A stretch of DNA of 5,902 bases, taken from contig CAMDGW010000154.1 in NCBI GenBank assembly GCA_945897695.1, positions 1 to 5,902 of the forward strand, given 5' to 3'. The number at the start of each line of letters is the position of its first letter. The first letter of the stretch is position 1. The translations under genes were made by a program, and so were the position numbers. This document shows, in pieces, positions 1 through 5,364 of the stretch. Under the pieces are notes generated by a model. That model ran no database searches. It was not told where the DNA came from and saw only the letters and a list, made by a program, of their open reading frames with translations. This stretch comes from Pseudobacteriovorax antillogorgiicola (GTDB taxonomy: Bacteria > Bdellovibrionota_B > Oligoflexia > Oligoflexales > RGVZ01).

Positions 1-14
1 TAAAGATACTCGAC

Positions 15-20
15 GGGGAG
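15..20 (+). promoter_or_regulatory. Shine-Dalgarno sequence of the lipase gene, supports GTG start
   Basis: GGGGAG ends five bases before the GTG at 26. This good spacing decides for the GTG start over the in-frame ATG at 35. The promoter of this gene lies outside the window or within the few bases before it and is not identifiable. Confidence 0.7.
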
Positions 21-25
21 CGCGC

Positions 26-880
26 GTGACGGAAATGAAACAGCAGGACTTTGAAATCCAGTCCACCGGCAAGCGAACCGTTTTCGGTCATAGTTGGCTT
101 CCTGCGGGCACCGAAGTTGAAAATATCGTGGTACTGATTCATGGGCTTGGCGAACACTTGGGACGATACAACAACTGGGCACAAAAATTTTGTGATGTTA
201 AGTTTGGCGTTTATGCATTGGATTTAGCTGGGCACGGTCGCTCAAGCGGAAAAAGAGGCCATATCGACAAATTTGAAGATCTATTTAGAGATATAACCAG
301 TCTTGTAGATATCGCACAAAGCAAACACCCAAAAGCATTGATTCATCTTTACGGTCACAGCATGGGAGGAACGCTAGTCTTAGGAACGATCCTTTCCCAC
401 AACCTGGAATTAGCCACAATCATCACGACAGGCCCAGCAATCGCTCCAGGTTTTGAGCCCCCATCCTGGAAAATCGCACTTGCCAAGTTCTTAGACGGCT
501 TTGTGCCAGGTCTTCTTCTCGGAAATGAATTAGATGTGGAAGGTATTTCCAGAGACCCCGCTGTTGTTCAGGCGTATAAAAACGATCCCCTAGTTCACAG
601 TAAAATCAGCGTGCGATGGTTTAACGAATGGCTTCGTTGTGTTGAAAAAATCAAACAAAACGCAAAAAAAATCAATCGACCACTCCTAATCCTGCACGCT
701 GGCGAGGATAGACTAACTTCGTCCATCGCATCAGAAAGCCTGGCAATGACGATATCCCCCCGCGCGACCTTCAAAAGATGGCCTAACGCATTTCATGAAC
801 TTCACAATGAACCTGATAAAAATGATGTGTTTGATTTTGTGATCAAATGGATATCGACAGCGACCAACTCAGCATCTTAA
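26..880 (+). CDS. alpha/beta hydrolase, monoacylglycerol lipase / lysophospholipase type
   Basis: This 284-residue protein looks like a serine hydrolase of the Hydrolase_4 (serine aminopeptidase S33-like) group that includes monoacylglycerol lipase and lysophospholipase L2. Visible in order: an oxyanion-hole HG (residues 39-40) in VVLIHGLGEH; the GHGRSSGKRGH segment (about 69-79) typical of monoacylglycerol lipases; the nucleophile elbow GHSMGG with Ser112; a cap region of about residues 140-205; the probable acid Asp228 in GEDRL; and the probable catalytic His257 in FHELHNEP. The triad is therefore complete. There is no evident signal peptide, so a cytoplasmic or membrane-associated enzyme acting on monoglycerides or lysophospholipids is inferred. 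The GTG start is chosen because GGGGAG lies five bases upstream; an ATG at 35-37 is a less likely alternative. The gene converges on the lptF/lptG-like gene and has no visible operon partner. The exact substrate cannot be read from the sequence. Confidence 0.9.
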   Translation: MTEMKQQDFEIQSTGKRTVFGHSWLPAGTEVENIVVLIHGLGEHLGRYNNWAQKFCDVKFGVYALDLAGHGRSSGKRGHIDKFEDLFRDITSLVDIAQSKHPKALIHLYGHSMGGTLVLGTILSHNLELATIITTGPAIAPGFEPPSWKIALAKFLDGFVPGLLLGNELDVEGISRDPAVVQAYKNDPLVHSKISVRWFNEWLRCVEKIKQNAKKINRPLLILHAGEDRLTSSIASESLAMTISPRATFKRWPNAFHELHNEPDKNDVFDFVIKWISTATNSAS

Positions 881-924
881 TCTAAGAATCACATTCCGAG
901 GCTACAGTCCGGCTGCCCCTTAGT

Positions 925-977
925 CTCAGTTAAAATGTCTGGCCAAGAAGCGCCAGAGCGCTTCATTTAACGCTGAG
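925..977. terminator. candidate bidirectional terminator between convergent genes
   Basis: The 128-base gap between the lipase and the permease gene, whose 3' ends face each other, contains a perfect 7-bp hairpin: GAAGCGC at 947-953, loop CAGA, GCGCTTC at 958-964. Around it, CTCAG-TTAAA (925-934) can pair with TTTAA-CG-CTGAG (966-977) with a two-base bulge. Position and symmetry fit a shared terminator. However, neither strand has a strong T-run directly after the stem, so intrinsic termination is uncertain. A further AT-rich inverted repeat (CTAAAT at 983-988 with ATTTAG at 999-1004) sits just behind the permease stop codon. Confidence 0.4.
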
Positions 978-1008
978 CTTTCCTAAATTTTAATTGGTAT
1001 TTAGCCGA

Positions 1009-2097
1009 TTAATCCCGTCGAGCACGCCACGCCTGAAACAAAACGATGCCAAAAATAAAAAAGTCGGCAAACCAGCCTGCGATCATGGGTGGGAGGTCGC
1101 CTCTTTTGCCAAGAGCTTTGACTGCATTTAGAACAAACCAGTAACTAATACCCACGGAAAACGCCATCAGCACACTGCGAGCTGTTTCTGTTGTACGTTC
1201 AGAGCGATATCCGAAGTTAAGGCCAATCAAACTTACTACGAAAGCGGCAAGCGGGTAGGCAAGCTTAACCTGCAGGTCAACGCGGTAGGCCAGGGTATCG
1301 GCCCCGCTTTTCTCTCCGCGATCGATCATCTCACGAAGCTCTCTCATACTCATTTCTTCTGGCGTACGACGGTCGCGCATCAATTTCTTTGGATCTACAT
1401 TCAAACGGACTGTCAGGGACTTTCGATTCTCGGTGTAGTCGATCGTCCCATCCTCGTGAAAGTAGGTGATCTGAATATCGTCGGCGTCCCAAACTTTGGA
1501 CTCTGGGGAATATTTGGCAGACGTTGCTTCGATGATTCTGTCGGGTCTAAAACTGGAGCGCACTTCAACGATGTTAAGCCCCATAATCCTTTGTGCGCTA
1601 ATGTCATAGTCACGAAAGTTTATGATCAAGTTACCCTTGCGTTGCCACCGGGTATGGCTTGCCACCTCAGAAGCCTGACCACCTTCAATCAAAACGTCCT
1701 GTACATAATGCAGATGGTGCGAAGTGTAGGGAATAACACGCTCATTGATCACATAAGCCAAACCGCTTAAGACAAGGCCTCCAACAGCGAGCGGCAAACC
1801 GATCCGGGCCGGTCCCATCCCAGCAGCACGCATTGCTGTCACTTCATTAGTCCGGCTTAGGAGCACCATCGTGATGACGCTAGCGAGCAACGAAGCAATC
1901 GGCAACGCCTGACTTAGATGAAGCGGCAGCTGGTACAGATACATTTTCAAGATTAGCTCTACTGCAGGCTTATATTCTGGAAAATAACGAGTCGTCTTAT
2001 GTATAAAATCAAAAAGTACGAATAGAAAAAGACACAGGATTAGGGTTCCTATGACATATTTCACGTAGTCTTTAAGTATATAGAAGAAAAGTCTCAT
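1009..2097 (-). CDS. LptF/LptG-family lipopolysaccharide export permease (YjgP/YjgQ family)
   Basis: This 362-residue membrane protein has the architecture of LptF and LptG, the inner-membrane permease subunits that with the ATPase LptB extract LPS and pass it to LptC/LptA. Three N-terminal membrane segments (about 12-31, 62-80, 98-117) are followed by a periplasmic beta-jellyroll-like region (about 120-270) and three C-terminal segments (about 277-296, 306-327, 335-356). The cytoplasmic loop NEVTAMRAAGMG (84-95) and the KLAYPLAAFVVSLIGLNFG stretch near segment 4 are family hallmarks. The length is normal for the family. LptF and LptG cannot be separated by eye; no second copy lies beside it, so the partner is presumably elsewhere. 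The gene starts nine bases after the stop of the lipoprotein gene and in the same frame. The nearest SD-like GAGG is about 13 bases upstream, so translation may depend on coupling. Confidence 0.9.
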   Translation of the reverse strand: MRLFFYILKDYVKYVIGTLILCLFLFVLFDFIHKTTRYFPEYKPAVELILKMYLYQLPLHLSQALPIASLLASVITMVLLSRTNEVTAMRAAGMGPARIGLPLAVGGLVLSGLAYVINERVIPYTSHHLHYVQDVLIEGGQASEVASHTRWQRKGNLIINFRDYDISAQRIMGLNIVEVRSSFRPDRIIEATSAKYSPESKVWDADDIQITYFHEDGTIDYTENRKSLTVRLNVDPKKLMRDRRTPEEMSMRELREMIDRGEKSGADTLAYRVDLQVKLAYPLAAFVVSLIGLNFGYRSERTTETARSVLMAFSVGISYWFVLNAVKALGKRGDLPPMIAGWFADFFIFGIVLFQAWRARRD

Positions 2098-2106
2098 TAA
2101 AGGATA

Positions 2107-2526
2107 TCAGCCTCGGCGCAGAGCATTGGCCATCAGGTATATATGGCCTTTTTCGCCACTTTTTACCTCACCATGAATAATCAGCCGCCTACCGCGCAGG
2201 CTTTCCCGCGAAAACCCGGCGGCACTTAGCCTGGTGGTATCCACAAGCATCCTGGCACTGGCGTCTGTTAAAACAATATACGTACCCTCCGAACCCATCG
2301 CATCAACGGTGCCGCTTACCAGAACATCGCGATTGAGAAGCCCAGCACCAGCAAGATGCACACCACGCAAGTCCTCTAAAGGCACGGAGTCAAAAACCAT
2401 GGTACCTAAACTCGAGAACGTCCAGAGGTCAAGACTTTCGCGCACTGTGCGAGCACGACCGCCATCTGAGCGACTGCAAGACAGAAACATAACCCCAACG
2501 AATAGGACTGATAAAAGACGCGCCAT
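2107..2526 (-). CDS. predicted small OB-fold lipoprotein, function unknown
   Basis: The family is not recognised. The preferred product has 139 residues starting at the ATG at 2526, which has GGGG five bases upstream. It begins MARLLSVLFVGVMFLSC, a short basic and hydrophobic signal ending at a Cys (residue 17) in a borderline lipobox (FLSC, with Phe at -3), so lipid modification is probable but not certain. After a polar linker, residues about 67-137 show alternating strands (DVLVSGTV, TYIVLTD, ARMLVDT, a helix, RRLIIHGEV, HIYLMANALR), resembling a compact OB-fold or YgiW/DUF4920-like barrel. Longer readings from an in-frame TTG at 2595 or ATG at 2574 would spoil the signal peptide and begin upstream of the expected transcription start. 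The gene is tightly linked to the LptF/LptG-type gene downstream, so an envelope role is inferred. It could instead be a secreted protein without a lipid anchor. Confidence 0.7.
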   Translation of the reverse strand: MARLLSVLFVGVMFLSCSRSDGGRARTVRESLDLWTFSSLGTMVFDSVPLEDLRGVHLAGAGLLNRDVLVSGTVDAMGSEGTYIVLTDASARMLVDTTRLSAAGFSRESLRGRRLIIHGEVKSGEKGHIYLMANALRRG

Positions 2527-2531
2527 TGTCG

Positions 2532-2535
2532 CCCC
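2532..2535 (-). promoter_or_regulatory. Shine-Dalgarno core for the lipoprotein gene
   Basis: GGGG within GCGGGGCGACA lies five bases before the ATG at 2526. No comparable site precedes the TTG at 2595 or the ATG at 2574, so this supports the shorter lipoprotein reading. Confidence 0.5.
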
Positions 2536-2572
2536 GCGATGTAAGCAGTTCGGCCCAAAAATTAACCTTATC

Positions 2573-2581
2573 ATTTTAGCA
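2573..2581 (-). promoter_or_regulatory. candidate extended -10 promoter for the lipoprotein-permease operon
   Basis: On the minus strand TGCTAAAAT matches the extended -10 form TGnTATAAT with one mismatch. The expected start of transcription, near 2566, would give a leader of about 40 bases before the ATG at 2526. At 17-bp spacing the -35 region reads TGTTAC, which does not resemble TTGACA, so the assignment rests on the extended -10 alone. Confidence 0.35.
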
Positions 2582-2635
2582 CTGTTTAGCCCCAAGTAAC
2601 ATCAGGGTATTTCCTCGACTTTGAACGAGGATCTG

Positions 2636-2665
2636 AAAAAAAATCCCACTGAAAATCATGTGAGA
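2636..2665 (-). terminator. third terminator-like hairpin behind rplQ, with T8 tract
   Basis: In minus-strand sense, TCTCAC (2665-2660), an unpaired A, then TGA-TTT-TCA (2658-2650), then GTGGGA (2649-2644) form a 6-bp plus 3-bp bulged stem with one G-T wobble. It is followed directly by eight T residues (2643-2636). This is the form of an intrinsic terminator, although the stem is modest. It is the last of three such structures between rplQ and the lipoprotein gene. Confidence 0.6.
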
Positions 2666-2670
2666 CCTAT

Positions 2671-2712
2671 AAAAAAACCGCGGCCCCGGATATCAAATCC
2701 AAAGCCGCAGTT
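2671..2712 (-). terminator. strong rho-independent terminator of the rpmJ-rplQ operon
   Basis: In minus-strand sense, 16 bases at 2712-2697 (core CTGCGGC) pair without interruption with 16 bases at 2691-2676 (core GCCGCGG), counting four G-U wobbles, around a 5-base loop. The stem runs into a T7 tract that includes its last two bases. The wobbles become A-C mismatches on the plus strand, so the structure is oriented to stop leftward transcription coming from rplQ. It lies about 58 bases after the rplQ stop codon. Confidence 0.88.
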
Positions 2713-2736
2713 TTACAATCAACTTATAAATCCGAC

Positions 2737-2762
2737 AAAAAGACGATCTAAACCGCCTCTTT
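2737..2762 (-). terminator. first terminator-like hairpin just behind rplQ
   Basis: In minus-strand sense, AAAGAGGCG (2762-2754) pairs with CGTCTTTTT (2745-2737) across an 8-base loop, giving nine pairs of which two are G-U. The T-run is inside the 3' arm, and the stem begins eight bases after the rplQ stop codon. It could be a weak terminator or a 3'-end protecting hairpin. Confidence 0.45.
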
Positions 2763-2770
2763 TCAGCAAC

Positions 2771-3142
2771 TTACTTAGTCTTAATTTCGAAATCGACAAA
2801 CTCGATAGTTGCTAGATCCGCAGAATCCCCAACTCGGAATCCCTTCTTCAGAATGCGGGTGTAGCCACCATTACGCTCCTTGAAGCGACCAGCAAGGCCA
2901 CTGAAAACCTTCTTAACTGCTTCGTCATCGAAGAAGAAACTGTCAGCTTGACGACGAGCATGCAGATCGCCGCGCTTGCCGAGAGTGATCATCTTCTCAA
3001 CGATTGACCTCACTTCTTTTGCCTTTTGCAGAGTCGTATTAATACGCTCATGCAAAACAAGTGACGTCGCCATATTCCTAAGCATCGCCTTACGGTGAGC
3101 TGACTTTCGGCCTAATTTTCTGTATCCATTCAAGTGTCTCAT
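2771..3142 (-). CDS. rplQ: 50S ribosomal protein L17
   Basis: This 123-residue product begins MRHLNGYRKLGRKSAHRKAM, the hallmark N-terminus of L17, a large-subunit protein near the peptide exit tunnel. The conserved middle (TSLVLHERINTTLQKAKEVR, about 27-46) and the GGYTRILKKGFRVGDSADLATIEFVD segment near the C-terminus are also typical. The length is within the usual 115-130 residues for bacteria. The ATG has GAGGA five bases upstream (3148-3152), which supports the start. It is the last gene of the operon, 31 bases after rpoA, which is its standard place, and is followed by the terminator hairpins at 2636-2762. Confidence 0.98.
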   Translation of the reverse strand: MRHLNGYRKLGRKSAHRKAMLRNMATSLVLHERINTTLQKAKEVRSIVEKMITLGKRGDLHARRQADSFFFDDEAVKKVFSGLAGRFKERNGGYTRILKKGFRVGDSADLATIEFVDFEIKTK

Positions 3143-3173
3143 GACATTCCTCGTTATCTAACAGTCAAAACTA

Positions 3174-4187
3174 TTAATCGTTGTGAAGACCTTCGCGGCC
3201 ACGAAGAGTTGTTGGGTCGAAACCCTCAATCTTCATACCGAGAGACAATCCCATTTCTGCAAGCAAGTCTTTGATCTCGTTGAGAGATTTACGACCGAAG
3301 TTCTTCGTCTTAAGCATTTCGGCTTCTGTCTTGGTCACCAGCTCGCCGATAAACTTGATATTTGCATTCTCAAGACAGTTTGCTGCACGAACGCTAAGTT
3401 CAAGTGTGCTTACTTCCTTGTAGAGGTTATCGTTCATAGCAACCGTTGCAGGAGCTGCGCTCGCTGCGCGAGAAGCTGTGTCTTCCTCAACCTCATCAAA
3501 GTTGACGAAAATCGTCAATTGCTCTTTCAGGATCTTTGCAGCGTAGGCAAGAGCATCATCAGGACGCTCAGCACCGTTAGTCCACACTTCAAGTGTAAGC
3601 TTGTCGTAGTCAGTCATTTGACCAACGCGAGCATTCGATACACTATAGGAAACTCGGCGAACCGGAGCAAAAATCGAATCGATTGAGATCATGCCAACTG
3701 GTAGATCCTCTGAACGATTTGCATCGGCAGACACATAACCGCGTCCGAGACGAACTACCATCTCCATGTCGAGTTTGCCGTCAGCATCCAGGTGAGCAAT
3801 TGCTTGCTCTGGGTTAAGAATCTCAACATCACCGCTCGTCTCAATTTGACCAGCTGTGACTACGCCCTGACCGCTAACTTTTAAGCGAACAGTCGCATCC
3901 CCATCGCCACGGTAACGCATGTTTACTTGCTTTAGATTCAAAATCAAATCAGTCACGTCTTCCTTAACGCCCGAGATGGTGGAGAACTCATGATCCACAC
4001 CAACGATACGAATAGCGACGATAGCAGCGCCATTCAAACTGGACAACAGTACGCGACGAAGAGAGTTACCAAGAGTCAAGCCGTAACCGCGCTCAAGCGG
4101 CTTAGCTACAAACTTACCATACGTATCAGTGCAAACCTCTGTCTCAAGGTTTTTTGGAGTAATCAGATCTTGCCAATTGCGATGCAT
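3174..4187 (-). CDS. rpoA: DNA-directed RNA polymerase subunit alpha
   Basis: This 337-residue alpha subunit starts at the ATG at 4187 (MHRNWQDLITPKNLE). The N-terminal domain (about 1-231) carries the assembly surface, with LERGYGLTLGNSLRRVLLSS at about 31-50, on which beta and beta-prime are built. A 20-residue Ala/Thr-rich linker (about 232-252) leads to the C-terminal domain, whose LSVRAANCL holds Arg267, equivalent to E. coli Arg265 that contacts UP-element DNA and activators. NFGRKSLNEIKDLL is the second helix-hairpin-helix signature. A GTG at 4220 would add 11 residues but lacks a good SD, lies inside a hairpin, and is not expected from the family; the ATG at 4187 has GGAGG six bases upstream. 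Position between rpsD and rplQ is canonical. Confidence 0.98.
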   Translation of the reverse strand: MHRNWQDLITPKNLETEVCTDTYGKFVAKPLERGYGLTLGNSLRRVLLSSLNGAAIVAIRIVGVDHEFSTISGVKEDVTDLILNLKQVNMRYRGDGDATVRLKVSGQGVVTAGQIETSGDVEILNPEQAIAHLDADGKLDMEMVVRLGRGYVSADANRSEDLPVGMISIDSIFAPVRRVSYSVSNARVGQMTDYDKLTLEVWTNGAERPDDALAYAAKILKEQLTIFVNFDEVEEDTASRAASAAPATVAMNDNLYKEVSTLELSVRAANCLENANIKFIGELVTKTEAEMLKTKNFGRKSLNEIKDLLAEMGLSLGMKIEGFDPTTLRGREGLHND

Positions 4188-4193
4188 ACTCGA

Positions 4194-4198
4194 CCTCC
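4194..4198 (-). promoter_or_regulatory. rpoA: strong Shine-Dalgarno of rpoA, decides the start
   Basis: GGAGG lies six bases before the ATG at 4187, a near-ideal site. It makes the ATG the start rather than the in-frame GTG at 4220, which would add 11 residues. The site lies in single-stranded sequence just downstream of the hairpin at 4207-4240. Confidence 0.85.
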
Positions 4199-4206
4199 GC
4201 TCAAAG

Positions 4207-4240
4207 GGCTCTGAAGACACTTCATTCGTCTATCAGAGCC
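4207..4240 (-). promoter_or_regulatory. strong intercistronic hairpin between rpsD and rpoA
   Basis: GGCTCTGA (4207-4214) is the exact reverse complement of TCAGAGCC (4233-4240), and AGAC (4215-4218) that of GTCT (4228-4231). The result is a 12-bp stem with one bulged base (4232) and a 9-base loop. It starts seven bases after the rpsD stop. No T-run follows in the direction of transcription, so it is not a classical intrinsic terminator. A role as an RNase III site, a stabiliser or a protein-binding element is inference. Confidence 0.6.
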
Positions 4241-4247
4241 TCAGTTT

Positions 4248-4874
4248 TTACTTGTTATAAAGCTCTACGATCATGCGCTCTTTGACATTCAGATGGATAT
4301 CATCACGAGTCGGAGCGGCAGTTACTTTACCAGTAAAGCCTTTGTGGTCAACGTCAACCCACTGGATTGCAGCACGCTTTGAGAAGAGATCAGCAGCCAA
4401 TGGAAACACCGGCATAGTACGGCTCTTTTCGGAAACGGTCACAACGTCGCCAACAGCGATGCTGGCGCTCGGAATATTTAGACGTTTTCCGTTAACAAGG
4501 ATGTGGTTGTGGCGAACAATCTGACGAGCTTCGCTACGGCTACGGGCAAAACCCATGCGGTAAATGACGTTGTCAAGGCGCTGCTCAAGGTTACGGAAGA
4601 ATATATCGGAAGTAACCCCACGAGTTAAAGAGGCCCTTTCGAAAGTCAAGCGCATTGTCTTCTCTGTCAAACCATAGACACGGCGAACTTTTTGTTTCTC
4701 ACGAAGCTGCTGACCGAATTCGGAAAGCTTACCGCGCTTTTGGCCATGCTGACCTGGAGCATATGCGCGACGCTCAAATGAACAACGTTCAGTAAAGCAG
4801 CGATCGCCTTTAAGGAATAGCTTCTGATTTTCACGTCGGCAGAATCGACATACGGGACCATGATAAAGGGCCAT
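4248..4874 (-). CDS. rpsD: 30S ribosomal protein S4, zinc-ligand form
   Basis: This 208-residue S4 is a primary 16S rRNA-binding assembly protein that in several bacteria also represses its own operon. The N-terminus GPVCRFCRRENQK and following region keeps four cysteines, Cys9, Cys12, Cys26 and Cys31, in the spacing of the zinc-binding (C+) S4 known from Thermus and Geobacillus; E. coli S4 lacks these. YAPGQHGQKRGKLSEFGQQL (38-57) is a family signature, and the S4 RNA-binding domain covers about residues 98-160 (QRLDNVIYRMGFARSRSEARQIV onward). Length and end are normal. The ATG at 4874 has AAGGAG seven bases upstream. The gene follows rpsK by 32 bases, and its SD lies in a possible hairpin (4877-4905). 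Confidence 0.98.
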   Translation of the reverse strand: MALYHGPVCRFCRRENQKLFLKGDRCFTERCSFERRAYAPGQHGQKRGKLSEFGQQLREKQKVRRVYGLTEKTMRLTFERASLTRGVTSDIFFRNLEQRLDNVIYRMGFARSRSEARQIVRHNHILVNGKRLNIPSASIAVGDVVTVSEKSRTMPVFPLAADLFSKRAAIQWVDVDHKGFTGKVTAAPTRDDIHLNVKERMIVELYNK

Positions 4875-4876
4875 TT

Positions 4877-4905
4877 TTGAACTCCTTGGGTTCTTCTCAG
4901 TTCAA
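4877..4905 (-). promoter_or_regulatory. possible hairpin spanning the rpsD ribosome binding site
   Basis: In the rpsK-rpsD gap TTGAACT (4877-4883) and AGTTCAA (4899-4905) are exact reverse complements, separated by 15 bases. The AAGGAG ribosome binding site of rpsD straddles the loop and the 3' arm. The 5' arm starts two bases after the rpsK stop codon, so a ribosome finishing rpsK would open it. A translational coupling function is inferred only; the stem is just 7 bp and AT-rich. Confidence 0.35.
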
Positions 4906-4906
4906 C

Positions 4907-5305
4907 TCAAACACGACGACGCTTAGCAGGACGGCAGCCGTTGTGCGGAATCGGCGTAACATCCTTGATCATCGTCACCTTAAGACCCGCAGCAGCCAGT
5001 GCGCGAACAGCGCTTTCACGGCCTGATCCCGGACCTTTTACAAGCACAGCAATCGAGCGCATTCCAGCATCCATTGCACGACGACCTGCATCTTCAGCAG
5101 CTACCTGCGCAGCAAATGGAGTGCTCTTACGAGAGCCTTTGAATCCTTTGCCACCGGAAGTAGACCAGGTGATCACCTCACCGTTGAGGTCGGTGATCGT
5201 GACGATCGTGTTGTTAAACGTAGCCTGAATGTGGGCAACTCCAGATGGACTGGCTTTGCGTGTTTTCTTCTTTTTAGCGACCGTTGCGGTCTTCACTGTG
5301 GACAT
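4907..5305 (-). CDS. rpsK: 30S ribosomal protein S11
   Basis: This 132-residue S11, part of the small-subunit platform, has a lysine-rich N-terminal tail (KKKKTRKA, 11-18) and the conserved core GVAHIQATFNNTIVTITDLNG (22-42), SGGKGFKGSRKSTPFAAQVAAE (50-71) and VKGPGSGRESAVRALAAAG (89-107). It ends in the invariant PHNGCRPAKRRRV. The Asn122-Gly123 pair corresponds to the site that forms isoaspartate in E. coli S11. The length is close to the 129 residues of E. coli. The ATG has GGAG seven bases upstream. The gene lies between rpsM and rpsD, 59 bases after rpsM. Confidence 0.98.
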   Translation of the reverse strand: MSTVKTATVAKKKKTRKASPSGVAHIQATFNNTIVTITDLNGEVITWSTSGGKGFKGSRKSTPFAAQVAAEDAGRRAMDAGMRSIAVLVKGPGSGRESAVRALAAAGLKVTMIKDVTPIPHNGCRPAKRRRV

Positions 5306-5347
5306 TTCATCTCTCCAGTTATTTTTTATTTCTCACCGGGTTTACCT

Positions 5348-5361
5348 AAGCGATGTCGCTT
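5348..5361 (-). promoter_or_regulatory. small hairpin in the rpsM-rpsK gap
   Basis: AAGCG (5348-5352) and CGCTT (5357-5361) are complementary around a 4-base loop, three bases after the rpsM stop codon. No T-run follows, so it is not an intrinsic terminator. It may protect or help process the transcript, but 5-bp repeats are also common by chance. Confidence 0.3.
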
Positions 5362-5364
5362 TGA

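Noticed and set aside
664..671. Run of eight A bases inside the lipase gene, a possible slippage site
   Set aside because: The frame is intact through it, and A-runs are expected at Lys-rich codons in AT-rich sequence; there is no sign of phase variation.
1456..1770. Open frame of 104 codons on the plus strand opposite the permease gene
   Set aside because: It lies wholly inside a well-supported membrane-protein gene, has no recognisable SD or domain, and its composition follows the antisense of that gene.
2234..2599. Open frame of 121 codons on the plus strand opposite the lipoprotein gene
   Set aside because: Its Thr/Ser/Arg/Pro-rich product has no recognisable motif, and the minus-strand reading gives a signal peptide and OB-like strands instead.
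2613..2630. Inverted repeat CCTCG/CGAGG with 8-base spacer upstream of the lipoprotein promoter candidate
   Set aside because: It could be an operator, but five base pairs are too few to support a specific call, and no T-run follows in either direction.
2621..2815. Open frame of 64 codons on the plus strand across the terminator region
   Set aside because: It runs through three terminator hairpins and into the end of rplQ; the low-complexity Lys/Pro/Asn product reflects A-tracts and stems.
3183..3686. Open frame of 167 codons on the plus strand opposite rpoA
   Set aside because: It is antisense to the unmistakable alpha-subunit C-terminal region and shows no family feature of its own.
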